Source of the DNA: Candidatus Scalindua sp. | GTDB taxonomy: Bacteria; Planctomycetota; Brocadiia; Brocadiales; Scalinduaceae | Assembly: GCA_021776915.1 (NCBI GenBank) | Contig: JAIQZU010000041.1 | Coordinates: forward strand, 1 to 32,275 | Direction: 5' to 3' | DNA length: 32,275 nt | In this document: positions 24,458 through 31,963 of the stretch, in pieces | How positions within the stretch are numbered: position 1 is the first letter of the stretch | How the letters are laid out: each line of letters opens with the position of its first letter | The notes under the pieces: model-generated | Seen by the model: only the letters and a program-made list of their open reading frames with translations | Database searches by the model: none | What the model was told of the DNA's origin: nothing | Program-made: the position numbers and the translations under genes

Positions 24458-24640
24458 ATAAGTATTTGAATCATGATTCCTCGTTGGTGATCTAAATAAA
24501 ATTATCATATGAGGAATTTTGATGGAGATACAGGGTTGCCAAACTAATAAGTTTTGGAATACATCGTCCGTGACGATGTCTACCACAATAAATCTGCCTG
24601 TGGCATGACAGCATTGACACGGTCAATGCACTCCATAGTA
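24458..24640 (+). ncRNA. Candidate structured RNA (hairpin-rich transcript)
   Basis: Downstream of a good promoter, four stems follow in 90 nt. They are CCAAAC/GTTTTGG (24539-24557, one bulge), a perfect 8-bp stem with 3-nt loop (24561-24579), CCACA/TGTGG (24583-24603) and a second perfect 8-bp stem with 3-nt loop (24611-24629). No RBS-start pair is seen. The 3' end is not defined; there is no convincing terminator. Part of it (24591-24609) resembles 11499-11517, so it could instead be a dispersed repeat. The boundaries are approximate. Confidence 0.35.
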
Positions 24641-24930
24641 ACGTAAAAAGTCGTTCGGGTTTTGTCTTTTAAAATCCAACCTGCTTTAATTATATATGGA
24701 TTTCCATTTTAAGTTTTTGTGATTTTTGTAGTTATGACTTTAACCTTATACTGTTGATCGACTCAAACCAAGAATGAGTTACATTTTATTAATTTAATAA
24801 GTGAAATCTGCGCCTGCCCCATGAAATCTTGTTTTCTTTTATTTCATCGGGGTAATCTGTGGTTCCTGTTTTTAATTTATTTTTGAAATTAATGGATTCT
24901 GCTATGATAAGACCTGAAACTGTCGATTGT

Positions 24931-25443
24931 ATGAATAAAAATAAAATGGAATTGTTATGTGAGCAGAGTGTTAAATTAGGCGCAACGATTTCCAAAATAG
25001 TTTCCACGAAGAGTATTGTTGTAGAGCCCTGGGTTCAGTTGAAGTGCCGTTTTGGTTGCTCAAAATTCGGCAAATACAAAACCTGTCCACCACATACGCC
25101 AACGTATAAGGAAACTCAGGAATTGATGAATTGTTATGAGAGTGCCATTCTGATAGAAGGTCAGCCGCCTGCAAAACAATTTGAAGAAATGCTTCTAAGT
25201 ATTGAACACAAGGCAAACTTTGCCGGGTTTTATAAGGCCTTTGCCCTAAATGCCGGACCGTGTCCGCTTTGTACTACATGCGATGTAGATGGTTCCTGTG
25301 TGATGCCAAAAGATGCAAGGCCGTCAATGGAGGCATGTGGTATCGACGTCTTTAAGACTGTTCGCAATAATGGTTTTGAAATAAAATTTCTAGAGCATAA
25401 AAATGAATATGTTAAATATTTCGGTTTACTCTTACTTGAATAA
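24931..25443 (+). CDS. DUF2284 cysteine-rich, predicted metal-binding protein
   Basis: 170 residues from the ATG at 24931; the true start is uncertain (in-frame GTG 24859, ATG 24892, 24904, 24931 and 24949, none with a clear RBS), and family members begin near this point. Conserved elements are LKCRFGCSKFGKYKTCPPH with its following P-T, and a cysteine cluster CPLCTTCDVDGSCVMP, then RPSMEACGIDVF. The cysteine layout suggests an iron-sulphur or zinc site; such proteins are common in anaerobes and methanogens, with no established function that I know. glmS starts 15 nt after it, so they are probably co-transcribed. Confidence 0.8.
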   Translation: MNKNKMELLCEQSVKLGATISKIVSTKSIVVEPWVQLKCRFGCSKFGKYKTCPPHTPTYKETQELMNCYESAILIEGQPPAKQFEEMLLSIEHKANFAGFYKAFALNAGPCPLCTTCDVDGSCVMPKDARPSMEACGIDVFKTVRNNGFEIKFLEHKNEYVKYFGLLLLE

Positions 25444-25458
25444 TTTGGGGATTTGAAT

Positions 25459-27285
25459 ATGTGTGGGATTGTTGGTTATATTGGAGAAAAAAAAGCCAGG
25501 CCAATACTCATTAATGGAATAAGAAGGCTTGAGTACAGAGGGTACGATTCTGCCGGGATTTCCATTATAAAGGATAACGAAATAATTTGTGCGAAATCGG
25601 TAGGGTATATTGATGAATTGGAGAAGAAGATAGGTAGTAAGTTTAATGAAGGCACTTTAGGTATTGCTCATACTCGATGGGCTACACATGGAGCACCGAC
25701 AGTAGAAAATGCACACCCACATTGCGATTGTTCCGGAAGGATTTCAATTGTCCATAACGGTATAATTGAAAATTATAAGTATCTGAAGGCAAAACTGGAA
25801 AAAGAAGGACATATATTTAAAAGTGAAACAGATTCAGAGGTGATTGCACATCTTATAGAAAGTTATTTTGAAGGGGAGCTGGAAGATGCCGTAAGGAGAG
25901 CGTTGAAGGAGGTTGATGGCGCTTATGGCCTGGCCATAATAAGCCTGGACGATCCCGGCAAATTGGTTGCTGCAAGGCGTGGAAGTCCATTGATAGTTGG
26001 AATAGGCCAGAGAGAGCATTTTGTCACTTCAGATGTTGCTGCCATTTTAGAGTATACAAAAGAGGTTGTTTACCTGGACGATAATGAGGTTGCTGTTTTG
26101 ACAAGGGATAAGATGAAAACTACCGATGTTGACAACGTGCAGACATTAAAACGTATCGATGAGATTCAATGGAATATTGATAAGATAGAAAAGGGCGGAT
26201 ATGAGCACTTTATGCTTAAAGAGATATATGAGCAGCCGCAAACTCTGCATGATGCAATGCTGGGCCGATTTGAGAAGGATAGCAATCTCGTGCATCTTGG
26301 AGGATTAAAAGAAAAGGAAAATATTCTGCGTGATGTCAAGCGCATCATAATAGCGGCATGTGGCACCTCCTGGAATGCCGGGCTTATTGGGGAGTATATG
26401 ATAGAGGAACATTTGAGAACTCCGGTTGAGGTAGAGTACGCTTCAGAGTTCAGGTATAGAGATCCTATTATTGAAGAGGGAACTATGGTATTGGTGATAA
26501 GCCAATCTGGCGAGACTGCCGATACACTTGCCGCAATGCATGAGGCCAAAAAGAAAGGAGCGTTAATTCTATCGATCTGTAATGTGGTTGGGAGCAGCAT
26601 TGCTAGGGAAGCGGATTGTGGTATTTTCCTACATGCCGGTACTGAGATTGGCGTTGCATCTACAAAGGCATTTACGTCACAAATTACTGTTCTATTTCTA
26701 CTAACTCTCTTCCTGGCCCGGATAAGAGGAAAGAAAGAAGTATTTAACAGTGATTTGACGAATATGTTGAGGGAAATTCCTGGGCAAGTTCAGCAAATCC
26801 TTGATAGAGAAGACCAAATAATCAAGATTGCAGAACTTTATTGTGATAGTGACAATTTTCTTTATTTGGGGAGAGGGTATAATTATCCTGTGGCCCTGGA
26901 AGGCGCTCTTAAGTTAAAGGAGATATCCTACATACATGCGGAAGGTTATCCCGCAGCAGAGATGAAACATGGACCAATAGCGCTTATAGATAAGAATATG
27001 CCAGTAGTAATTATTGCTACCACGGATAGTGTGTATGCCAAGATTTTAAGTAATATTGAAGAGGTGCGTACTCGTGGTGGTAAAGTAATCGCTATAGCAA
27101 ATGAGCAAAATGACGAAATCTCTGAAATGGTAGACCATGTTCTTTATATACCTGAAACAATTGATGTATTAACTCCAATCTTATCTGTGATACCACTTCA
27201 ATTATTAGCTTACCACATAGCGGTGATGAGAGGGTGTGATGTTGACAAGCCCCGCAACCTGGCTAAGAGTGTAACGGTGGAGTAG
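25459..27285 (+). CDS. glmS: Glutamine--fructose-6-phosphate aminotransferase (isomerizing)
   Basis: Makes glucosamine-6-phosphate, the entry to peptidoglycan and lipid A sugars. The start is the ATG at 25459, since the catalytic Cys must be the second residue (MCGIVGYIG); an upstream TTG adds two residues and is unlikely. 608 residues, the standard length. The N-terminal glutaminase (RLEYRGYDSAGIS, HTRWATHGAP) is followed by two SIS sugar-isomerase domains (AACGTSWNAG, VISQSGETADTLAA, EIGVASTKAFTSQ) and the C-terminal DKPRNLAKSVTVE. The E. coli-type glmS ribozyme is not expected here, and the 15-nt upstream gap excludes a leader riboswitch. It is convergent with the alternative glmU. Confidence 0.96.
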   Translation: MCGIVGYIGEKKARPILINGIRRLEYRGYDSAGISIIKDNEIICAKSVGYIDELEKKIGSKFNEGTLGIAHTRWATHGAPTVENAHPHCDCSGRISIVHNGIIENYKYLKAKLEKEGHIFKSETDSEVIAHLIESYFEGELEDAVRRALKEVDGAYGLAIISLDDPGKLVAARRGSPLIVGIGQREHFVTSDVAAILEYTKEVVYLDDNEVAVLTRDKMKTTDVDNVQTLKRIDEIQWNIDKIEKGGYEHFMLKEIYEQPQTLHDAMLGRFEKDSNLVHLGGLKEKENILRDVKRIIIAACGTSWNAGLIGEYMIEEHLRTPVEVEYASEFRYRDPIIEEGTMVLVISQSGETADTLAAMHEAKKKGALILSICNVVGSSIAREADCGIFLHAGTEIGVASTKAFTSQITVLFLLTLFLARIRGKKEVFNSDLTNMLREIPGQVQQILDREDQIIKIAELYCDSDNFLYLGRGYNYPVALEGALKLKEISYIHAEGYPAAEMKHGPIALIDKNMPVVIIATTDSVYAKILSNIEEVRTRGGKVIAIANEQNDEISEMVDHVLYIPETIDVLTPILSVIPLQLLAYHIAVMRGCDVDKPRNLAKSVTVE

Positions 27286-27300
27286 TTTCTTTTCAATTTT

Positions 27301-27424
27301 GGATTTCGGAATGCGGATTTTAGATTCCGCCCGCCTGCAAAGCTTGGCTTAGCCATTCCGCTACTACGCAATTCCTGGCCCAGACCGCAGGGTGGGCCGC
27401 ATTCTGAAATTCGAAATCTTTTAT
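27301..27424. repeat. Intergenic inverted-repeat segment between glmS and the GlmU-like gene
   Basis: The 168-bp gap between the convergent genes has GATTTCGGAATGCGG near 27303-27317 and its rough inverse, CCGCATTCTGAAATTCGAAATC, at about 27398-27419 (parts GAATGCGG/CCGCATTC pair exactly). It is more GC-rich than its surroundings and looks like an inserted repeat. It might also serve as a bidirectional terminator. Confidence 0.45.
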
Positions 27425-27453
27425 TTATTAGTGTAAATTAGTGAAATTCGTGT

Positions 27454-28698
27454 CTAATTGTCGTGCAACTTTCTTTCCATCTCAGTTAGTGCAAAAATAG
27501 TCTTGAATACTTTTTCTTCGTTGCGTGTCATTTTTTTGTTGCGCCTTGCCATCATTAGCCTGGCTACCTGCAATTCTCTTTTTATGTCGTAGACTCTTGT
27601 AACGTTGTCGGAATACCATGAGAAGGATGGTGTGAATTTAGGAGGTGTACGTGTCATAAGTATGTTGCAGGCAAACCCTACAATACTTCCGGTCGTAAAC
27701 TTTGTGTTTATGGCGGTTTTTGTGTGGTCTCCCATTATCATCCCAAGAAAAGTTTGACCGGTATCAACTGTTTTATCAAACATTTGTACCTTAACCGTTC
27801 CATATGTGTTTGTAAGATTACTGCTTACTGTATCAGCTCCCAGGTTAACCCACGAACCTATATAAGAATCTCCAAGGAAACCATCATGTTGTTTGTTGGA
27901 GTAGTCTTGAATAATCGTATTTACAATCTCTCCACCTACCTTGCTGACCTTTCCTATGTTTGACCCTGACAGGATTCTTGAAAGAGGTCGAATGACGACA
28001 TCGTCACCAATGAATCCAGGGCCTTCAATCACTGAATTAGAAGATATTTTAACATTATTGCCTATGAATATTGGGCCATTTTCTGCATCGAGAACACAAC
28101 CTGGCTTTATTACCGTATTCTTTCCTGTAAATATTTGAGAATCCTTTATCATGTGAACTCCCTCGTATATTATTCCCTGTATAAGTCCATCTTTAATGTG
28201 TGATGTAAAGTCAGATTTAATCTGCTCTTTGTTGATATCAATCAAACCCCATGGGTATTGTACAAGCCTTGCATTGATATTTTTAACATTAAATCTCCTT
28301 TTTAATTCATTTATGAAGTTTTGATCTAAAAACTTTTCTGCAGTAAATGCATGGCAGTTTTCCATGAGTAACCTTGCATATACTATTGTATTGTCCATAA
28401 TTCCAATTTCTTCTTTTCCTGAAACTGAGATCGGCGTAGACATCAAGAGTCTCCCGTTTACAAATAAACATCCTTTGTTATTACTTTTTACTTTATTTAC
28501 ATTATAAGAATAGTTTTCGTTGACTAAACTCTTAAGATATTCTCTGCAGAATAGATTTATCTCTGTGTCGGGATAGCAGAGGATAATTCTTTCAAGAAAA
28601 CTGTAAATGCCGGAACGCAGTTCATAAACAGGTCTGTTGTAAGCCAAAGGCAGGAAATTTTGATATGCATCATCTTCGAAAACACATACGCTTTTCAT
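27454..28698 (-). CDS. Alternative GlmU-like sugar nucleotidyltransferase/acyltransferase
   Basis: 414 residues. The N-terminal half is a diverged nucleotidyltransferase domain: it opens MKSVCVFEDDAYQNFLPLAY then NRPVYELRSG, without the usual G-x-G-T-R-M loop. The second half is a left-handed beta-helix of hexapeptide repeats (VIKPGCVLDAENGPIFIGNN, VEGPGFIGDDVVIRPLSRI, GDSYIGSWVNLGADTV) typical of acetyltransferases. This matches the 'alternative bacterial GlmU' group of Bacteroidetes and related phyla, proposed to turn glucosamine-1-phosphate into UDP-GlcNAc. Location directly opposite glmS and near lpxD supports that role. The basic C-terminal helix (LMMARRNKKMTRNEEKVFK) is extra. No RBS stands out. 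Confidence 0.82.
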   Translation of the reverse strand: MKSVCVFEDDAYQNFLPLAYNRPVYELRSGIYSFLERIILCYPDTEINLFCREYLKSLVNENYSYNVNKVKSNNKGCLFVNGRLLMSTPISVSGKEEIGIMDNTIVYARLLMENCHAFTAEKFLDQNFINELKRRFNVKNINARLVQYPWGLIDINKEQIKSDFTSHIKDGLIQGIIYEGVHMIKDSQIFTGKNTVIKPGCVLDAENGPIFIGNNVKISSNSVIEGPGFIGDDVVIRPLSRILSGSNIGKVSKVGGEIVNTIIQDYSNKQHDGFLGDSYIGSWVNLGADTVSSNLTNTYGTVKVQMFDKTVDTGQTFLGMIMGDHTKTAINTKFTTGSIVGFACNILMTRTPPKFTPSFSWYSDNVTRVYDIKRELQVARLMMARRNKKMTRNEEKVFKTIFALTEMERKLHDN

Positions 28699-28756
28699 GA
28701 TATGCAGGATACTTTGTGGGCTTTAAATTGTCAAGGCGAATGAAGTTATATTTTCC

Positions 28757-28785
28757 TTGTAATAAATATTTGGTGTTTTTATAAT
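28757..28785 (+). promoter_or_regulatory. Predicted thrC promoter
   Basis: TTGTAA (28757-28762), 17 bp, TATAAT (28780-28785). Start near 28792, giving a leader of about 127 nt that contains the stem-loops described next. Confidence 0.5.
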
Positions 28786-28816
28786 TACGCAGGTTCTACA
28801 AAGAATCCCCGTTAAA

Positions 28817-28884
28817 TGAAGTAATACAGGTAAAAACCTGTTAGTTTTTTGATTTTTCTATTTAACTAAATCAGTATTACTTCA
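28817..28884 (+). promoter_or_regulatory. Structured thrC leader: terminator-like hairpin inside a long stem
   Basis: ACAGGT (28826-28831), loop AAAA, ACCTGT (28836-28841), then TTTTTT (28845-28850): an intrinsic-terminator layout. A perfect 11-bp stem (28817-28827 with 28874-28884) encloses it and shares two bases (28826-28827) with the hairpin, so the two compete at the base. No Thr/Ile-rich leader peptide is seen. It could be an attenuator for thrC or a protein-binding site. Confidence 0.45.
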
Positions 28885-28918
28885 AGGTTAACAGTATAAG
28901 TAATGGAAAAGAGGAAAT

Positions 28919-30253
28919 ATGAGTTATAAAGCATGGTTTCAATGTTCTTCAGGTTGTGATGAACGTTATGAATTAAATGAGATAATATACAATTGCAAAA
29001 AGTGTGGTGGCCTGTTGGAGGTACAGCATGATGTTGAAAAACTGAAACGTCGCAGTCCTGGATCGTGGATGAGGCTTTTCGACGATCGCTATAGAAGGAA
29101 TAAATGGCCTTTCGGGAGTTCTGTTTGGGGAAAGAAAGAAATGGTTTGTCCAAATGTGGAAAATGAAAATGTGGTATCACTCTATGAGGGTGGCAGCAAT
29201 TTATTCTGGGCCGAACGCCTTGGTAATATTATTGGTACAGAAGACTTATGGATCAAACAGTGTGGTAATGCTCATACAGGTTCGTTTAAAGATTTGGGTA
29301 TGACGGTGTTAGTTTCTATGGTTAAGCAGATGATCTCAGAAGGGAAGGACATAATGGGGGTTGCATGTGCTTCAACGGGTGATACCTCTGCCGCTCTATC
29401 TGCGTACTGTGCTGCGGCAGGAATTCCTGCAATTGTGTTTTTGCCAAAGGATAAAGTTTCCACTGCTCAATTAGTTCAACCGATTGCGAATGGAGCATTA
29501 ACACTTTCACTTGATACTGATTTTGATGGATGTATGGAAATAGTACAGAAAGTTTGCAAGGAGAATAATATTTATCTTGCTAATTCAATGAATTCCCTGA
29601 GGATTGAAGGGCAGAAGACCGTGAGCATTGAATTGGTCCAGCAGCTTGATTGGGAAGTACCTGACGTAATTATAATTCCGGGTGGTAATTTAGGAAATGT
29701 TACTGCTCTGGGCAAGGGTTTTCTCCTGATGAAAGAACTGGGCATGATTAACAGTTTTCCAAGAATTGTATGTGTTCAGGCCTCGAAGGCAAACCCGTTA
29801 TACCAAAGCTATTTGAGTGGTTTTAAAGAATTTAAGCCGATTCAGGCTCAAAAGACACTGGCAAGTGCGATACAGATAGGAAATCCTGTCAGCATTAACA
29901 AGGCAATCAAGATGCTGAAGTTGTTTAATGGTGTTGTAGAGCAGGCTACAGAAGATGAACTCGCTAATGCTGCGGCTTTAGCTGATAGAACGGGTCTTTT
30001 TAATTGCCCTCATACTGGGGTCGCGTTAGCGGTGCTATTTAAACTTTTAAAAAGAAATGAGATTAAAAAGGACGAAAGAATCGTGATTATTTCAACTGCA
30101 CATGGTTTGAAATTTACAGATTTTAAAGTAAAATATCATGAAAATAAACTGGAAGAAGTCGAATCAAAGTATGCAAATGCACCTGTTGAGCTTCCCCCTG
30201 AATATGATAAAGTGAAAAAAACTATTCTTGATAAAATATCTGACTTTAGTTAG
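28919..30253 (+). CDS. thrC: Threonine synthase
   Basis: PLP-dependent conversion of O-phosphohomoserine to threonine, in the cytoplasm. 444 residues. An N-terminal zinc-ribbon-like part ([22 protein letters not shown]) is common in this group. The fold-type II core has the PLP lysine in [15 protein letters not shown] (about 121-135), then [38 protein letters not shown] (phosphate cradle) and [19 protein letters not shown] lies 7 nt before the ATG. The upstream leader carries terminator-like structure that may regulate it. Downstream, a 10-bp stem at 30316-30347 probably ends transcription. Close relatives (diaminopropionate or cysteate synthases) are less likely. Confidence 0.92.
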   Translation: MSYKAWFQCSSGCDERYELNEIIYNCKKCGGLLEVQHDVEKLKRRSPGSWMRLFDDRYRRNKWPFGSSVWGKKEMVCPNVENENVVSLYEGGSNLFWAERLGNIIGTEDLWIKQCGNAHTGSFKDLGMTVLVSMVKQMISEGKDIMGVACASTGDTSAALSAYCAAAGIPAIVFLPKDKVSTAQLVQPIANGALTLSLDTDFDGCMEIVQKVCKENNIYLANSMNSLRIEGQKTVSIELVQQLDWEVPDVIIIPGGNLGNVTALGKGFLLMKELGMINSFPRIVCVQASKANPLYQSYLSGFKEFKPIQAQKTLASAIQIGNPVSINKAIKMLKLFNGVVEQATEDELANAAALADRTGLFNCPHTGVALAVLFKLLKRNEIKKDERIVIISTAHGLKFTDFKVKYHENKLEEVESKYANAPVELPPEYDKVKKTILDKISDFS

Positions 30254-30315
30254 TTATTTTTAGAAATTAAAGTACTCGTCACTGCATGTTATTGGTAAAT
30301 TCAGACAAAAGCTAT

Positions 30316-30347
30316 GATAATCTCACTGGTTATTTTTTGAGATTATC
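30316..30347. terminator. Hairpin between convergent genes
   Basis: A perfect 10-bp stem (30316-30325 with 30338-30347, 12-nt loop) sits after thrC and overlaps the stop codon of the leftward small gene. The following bases on either strand are only weakly U-rich. It is suited to act in both directions. Confidence 0.5.
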
Positions 30348-30600
30348 TCTTTCCCTTCATTCCTTGATGGTGTTCTTCTGTTTTGTGTGTCTTGGCACCT
30401 TCCATTCTTTGTTTTTTCGTATTCTTTTGTGGATGTTTTTCCATGTCTTCTAAATATTTACAATAGAGTTCCTGGTCATTATAGCTGGAACACTTTGCAT
30501 GGTGCCATTTATCATGTGGTTCTTCGTAAATTGCACAACGTTCTCCAATATTTAATATACAACCATGACATTTTCGTACGGGTTTACCTTTTCTATTCAT
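30343..30600 (-). CDS. Small Cys/His-rich hypothetical protein
   Basis: 85 residues, very basic. The N-terminal half has C-x2-C-x7-C in CHGCILNIGERC, a further C in WHHAKC after P-H-D-K-W-H-H, and a final one in LYCKYLE, a likely zinc or iron-sulphur site. The C-terminal third is lysine/histidine-rich and low in complexity. I recall similar CxGCxLNxGERCA proteins in anaerobic Gram-negatives, but no function. A strong AAGGAGC lies 5 nt before the ATG, which supports a real gene. It is leftward, alone, between thrC and a long AT-rich gap. Confidence 0.7.
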   Translation of the reverse strand: MNRKGKPVRKCHGCILNIGERCAIYEEPHDKWHHAKCSSYNDQELYCKYLEDMEKHPQKNTKKQRMEGAKTHKTEEHHQGMKGKR

Positions 30601-30641
30601 TTCTGCTCCTTGCCTTCTCTTTTGGTCTTATCAAATTATAA

Positions 30642-31158
30642 TAGGCCGTCACTAAACCCTAAAAAACTAGACATTCAAAATTAAGAGAAAAAGATAAAAG
30701 TACTTTTACGAATTATGCCGATTACATGCACGGTATCTTTAGATCGGCATAAGTTCAATGCTCATTTTAACGAATAATTTGCAGTAAATCAAGTTGGTAA
30801 ACAATGTGGGTGTACTTGTTATATAATTTTAAAGTCAAGTATAGTTAAATATTAAGCTTAAAAAGTGGCAGGATTAAAAAATCTAAAATATTTTGTTTTA
30901 GAATGTCAAATTTTGTTTCAACGAATTAATAGTAGCAAATTTATTAATAATAGGTATTATTTAATAATTATTGTTATTTGTCGTTTAAAATTGTCATAAA
31001 TTGCAAAATATATAGGGGTTAGCAAAACCATAATTTTTAGGTACAAAATACAGCGATTGTATCTGTAAAAAGTCATAACTTACAGCACTTTTGTGTGTTA
31101 CGCTTATATTCAGTAGTTATTCATTTTGAGTCTGGTCTTTTTTTCTAATTCAATGTAC
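30642..31158. other. AT-rich intergenic region with a perfect inverted repeat
   Basis: About 500 bp of AT-rich DNA without a gene. The notable element is a perfect 10-bp inverted repeat TTATGCCGAT (30713-30722) / ATCGGCATAA (30743-30752) with a 20-nt loop, in a size range for an operator or an RNA hairpin. A TATAAT at 30640-30635 on the minus strand may serve the leftward small gene, though its -35 is poor. No other signal is visible until the consensus promoter at 31159. Confidence 0.5.
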
Positions 31159-31186
31159 TTGACAAAGATATCCATTTTCGTATAAT
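31159..31186 (+). promoter_or_regulatory. Consensus promoter of the acidic zinc-ribbon-like gene
   Basis: TTGACA (31159-31164), 16 bp, TATAAT (31181-31186): both boxes perfect. The start near 31193 gives a leader of about 147 nt before the ATG at 31340. Confidence 0.7.
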
Positions 31187-31339
31187 TTTGCAATTGAAGA
31201 TGTGAAGAAATATGAGAAGATAAAGTGCTTTAATATTATTTATAATTATGCGCCGGATAAAATGAAATCCATAGAATACGACTGTTTCTTCAAGTCTTAT
31301 TTTTGACAATGGGTTAAGCCAAATGGGAGGGATTCTTAA

Positions 31340-31660
31340 ATGATTCGTTATAGCTGCGATATGTGTGGACGGTCACTAGTTCCTGAAGAAGACGATAGAT
31401 ATGTTGTTAAAATTGAAGTTTATGCGGCATGTGACTCTATGGACGCTGATTGCGAAGATGAGGAGTTTATAAATGATTTTGAAGAAGACGATGACGACGA
31501 AGAAAGCGATGACGAAATGGATAATCTTGATCCTGACGAGATAGAAAGTATTGAATATAAGACATTTCGTTATGATTTATGTTGTAAATGTCATAGTAGG
31601 TATTTACAGGATCCTCTCTCGATTAATTCGATAAGAAGAGGCCGTTTTTCTGAAAATTAA
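31340..31660 (+). CDS. Acidic zinc-ribbon-like hypothetical protein
   Basis: 106 residues. The N-terminal IRYSCDMCGRSLVPEEDDRY and the C-terminal LCCKCHSRYLQDP provide C-x2-C and C-x-C/C-x2-C pairs, probably one zinc site that brings the ends together. The middle (about 38-68) is an Asp/Glu run that binds metal or basic partners. No known family function comes to mind; similar YSCDMCGRxL proteins seem to occur in planctomycetes. The RBS GGGAGG lies 8 nt before the ATG. Strong promoter and long leader suggest high or regulated expression. A short stem with few T follows the stop. Confidence 0.75.
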   Translation: MIRYSCDMCGRSLVPEEDDRYVVKIEVYAACDSMDADCEDEEFINDFEEDDDDEESDDEMDNLDPDEIESIEYKTFRYDLCCKCHSRYLQDPLSINSIRRGRFSEN

Positions 31661-31676
31661 ATCCTTTGGGATTTTT
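31659..31676 (+). terminator. Short terminator-like stem
   Basis: AAATCC (31659-31664), loop TTTG, GGATTT (31669-31674), then TT. It overlaps the stop codon of the acidic protein gene. The stem is short and AT-rich and the T-tract brief, so it is weak. Confidence 0.4.
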
Positions 31677-31963
31677 AAGAAACTTTTGATATTAAATGGA
31701 ATAAAGCTTTAAGATTTAGAATTTAGACCTTCCTCTTCACAGAAGAGATAGTGGTGTTTGTTTGGCAATCAGATCTAATAGCCAGTTAGTAAAATTGTGG
31801 CGACTAATGTACCAACTAACAAAATGTTTATGTTTCATTTCAAGGACAGTATGTTTTCGCATAAAAGCATCCTTAATCCCTCAAAACGTTAGCTAATATA
31901 TTCCATTTGACTTAAATTAATTTTGCTATTAAAAGAAAATAATTACTAGTATTTATACCGACT
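31677..31963. other. Gap before leuC
   Basis: About 290 bp, AT-rich. Two small stems are seen (TGGC/GCCA around 31773-31794 and GTTAGT/ACTAAC at 31795-31820). A TTGACT at 31907-31912 has only a poorly spaced -10 (TATTAA after 14 bp). No leader peptide and no gene were found. Confidence 0.35.

Noticed and set aside
24506-24550. 12-codon mini-ORF (MRNFDGDTGLPN) in the structured RNA candidate
   Set aside because: No RBS and too short to judge; there is no sign of conservation within the window.
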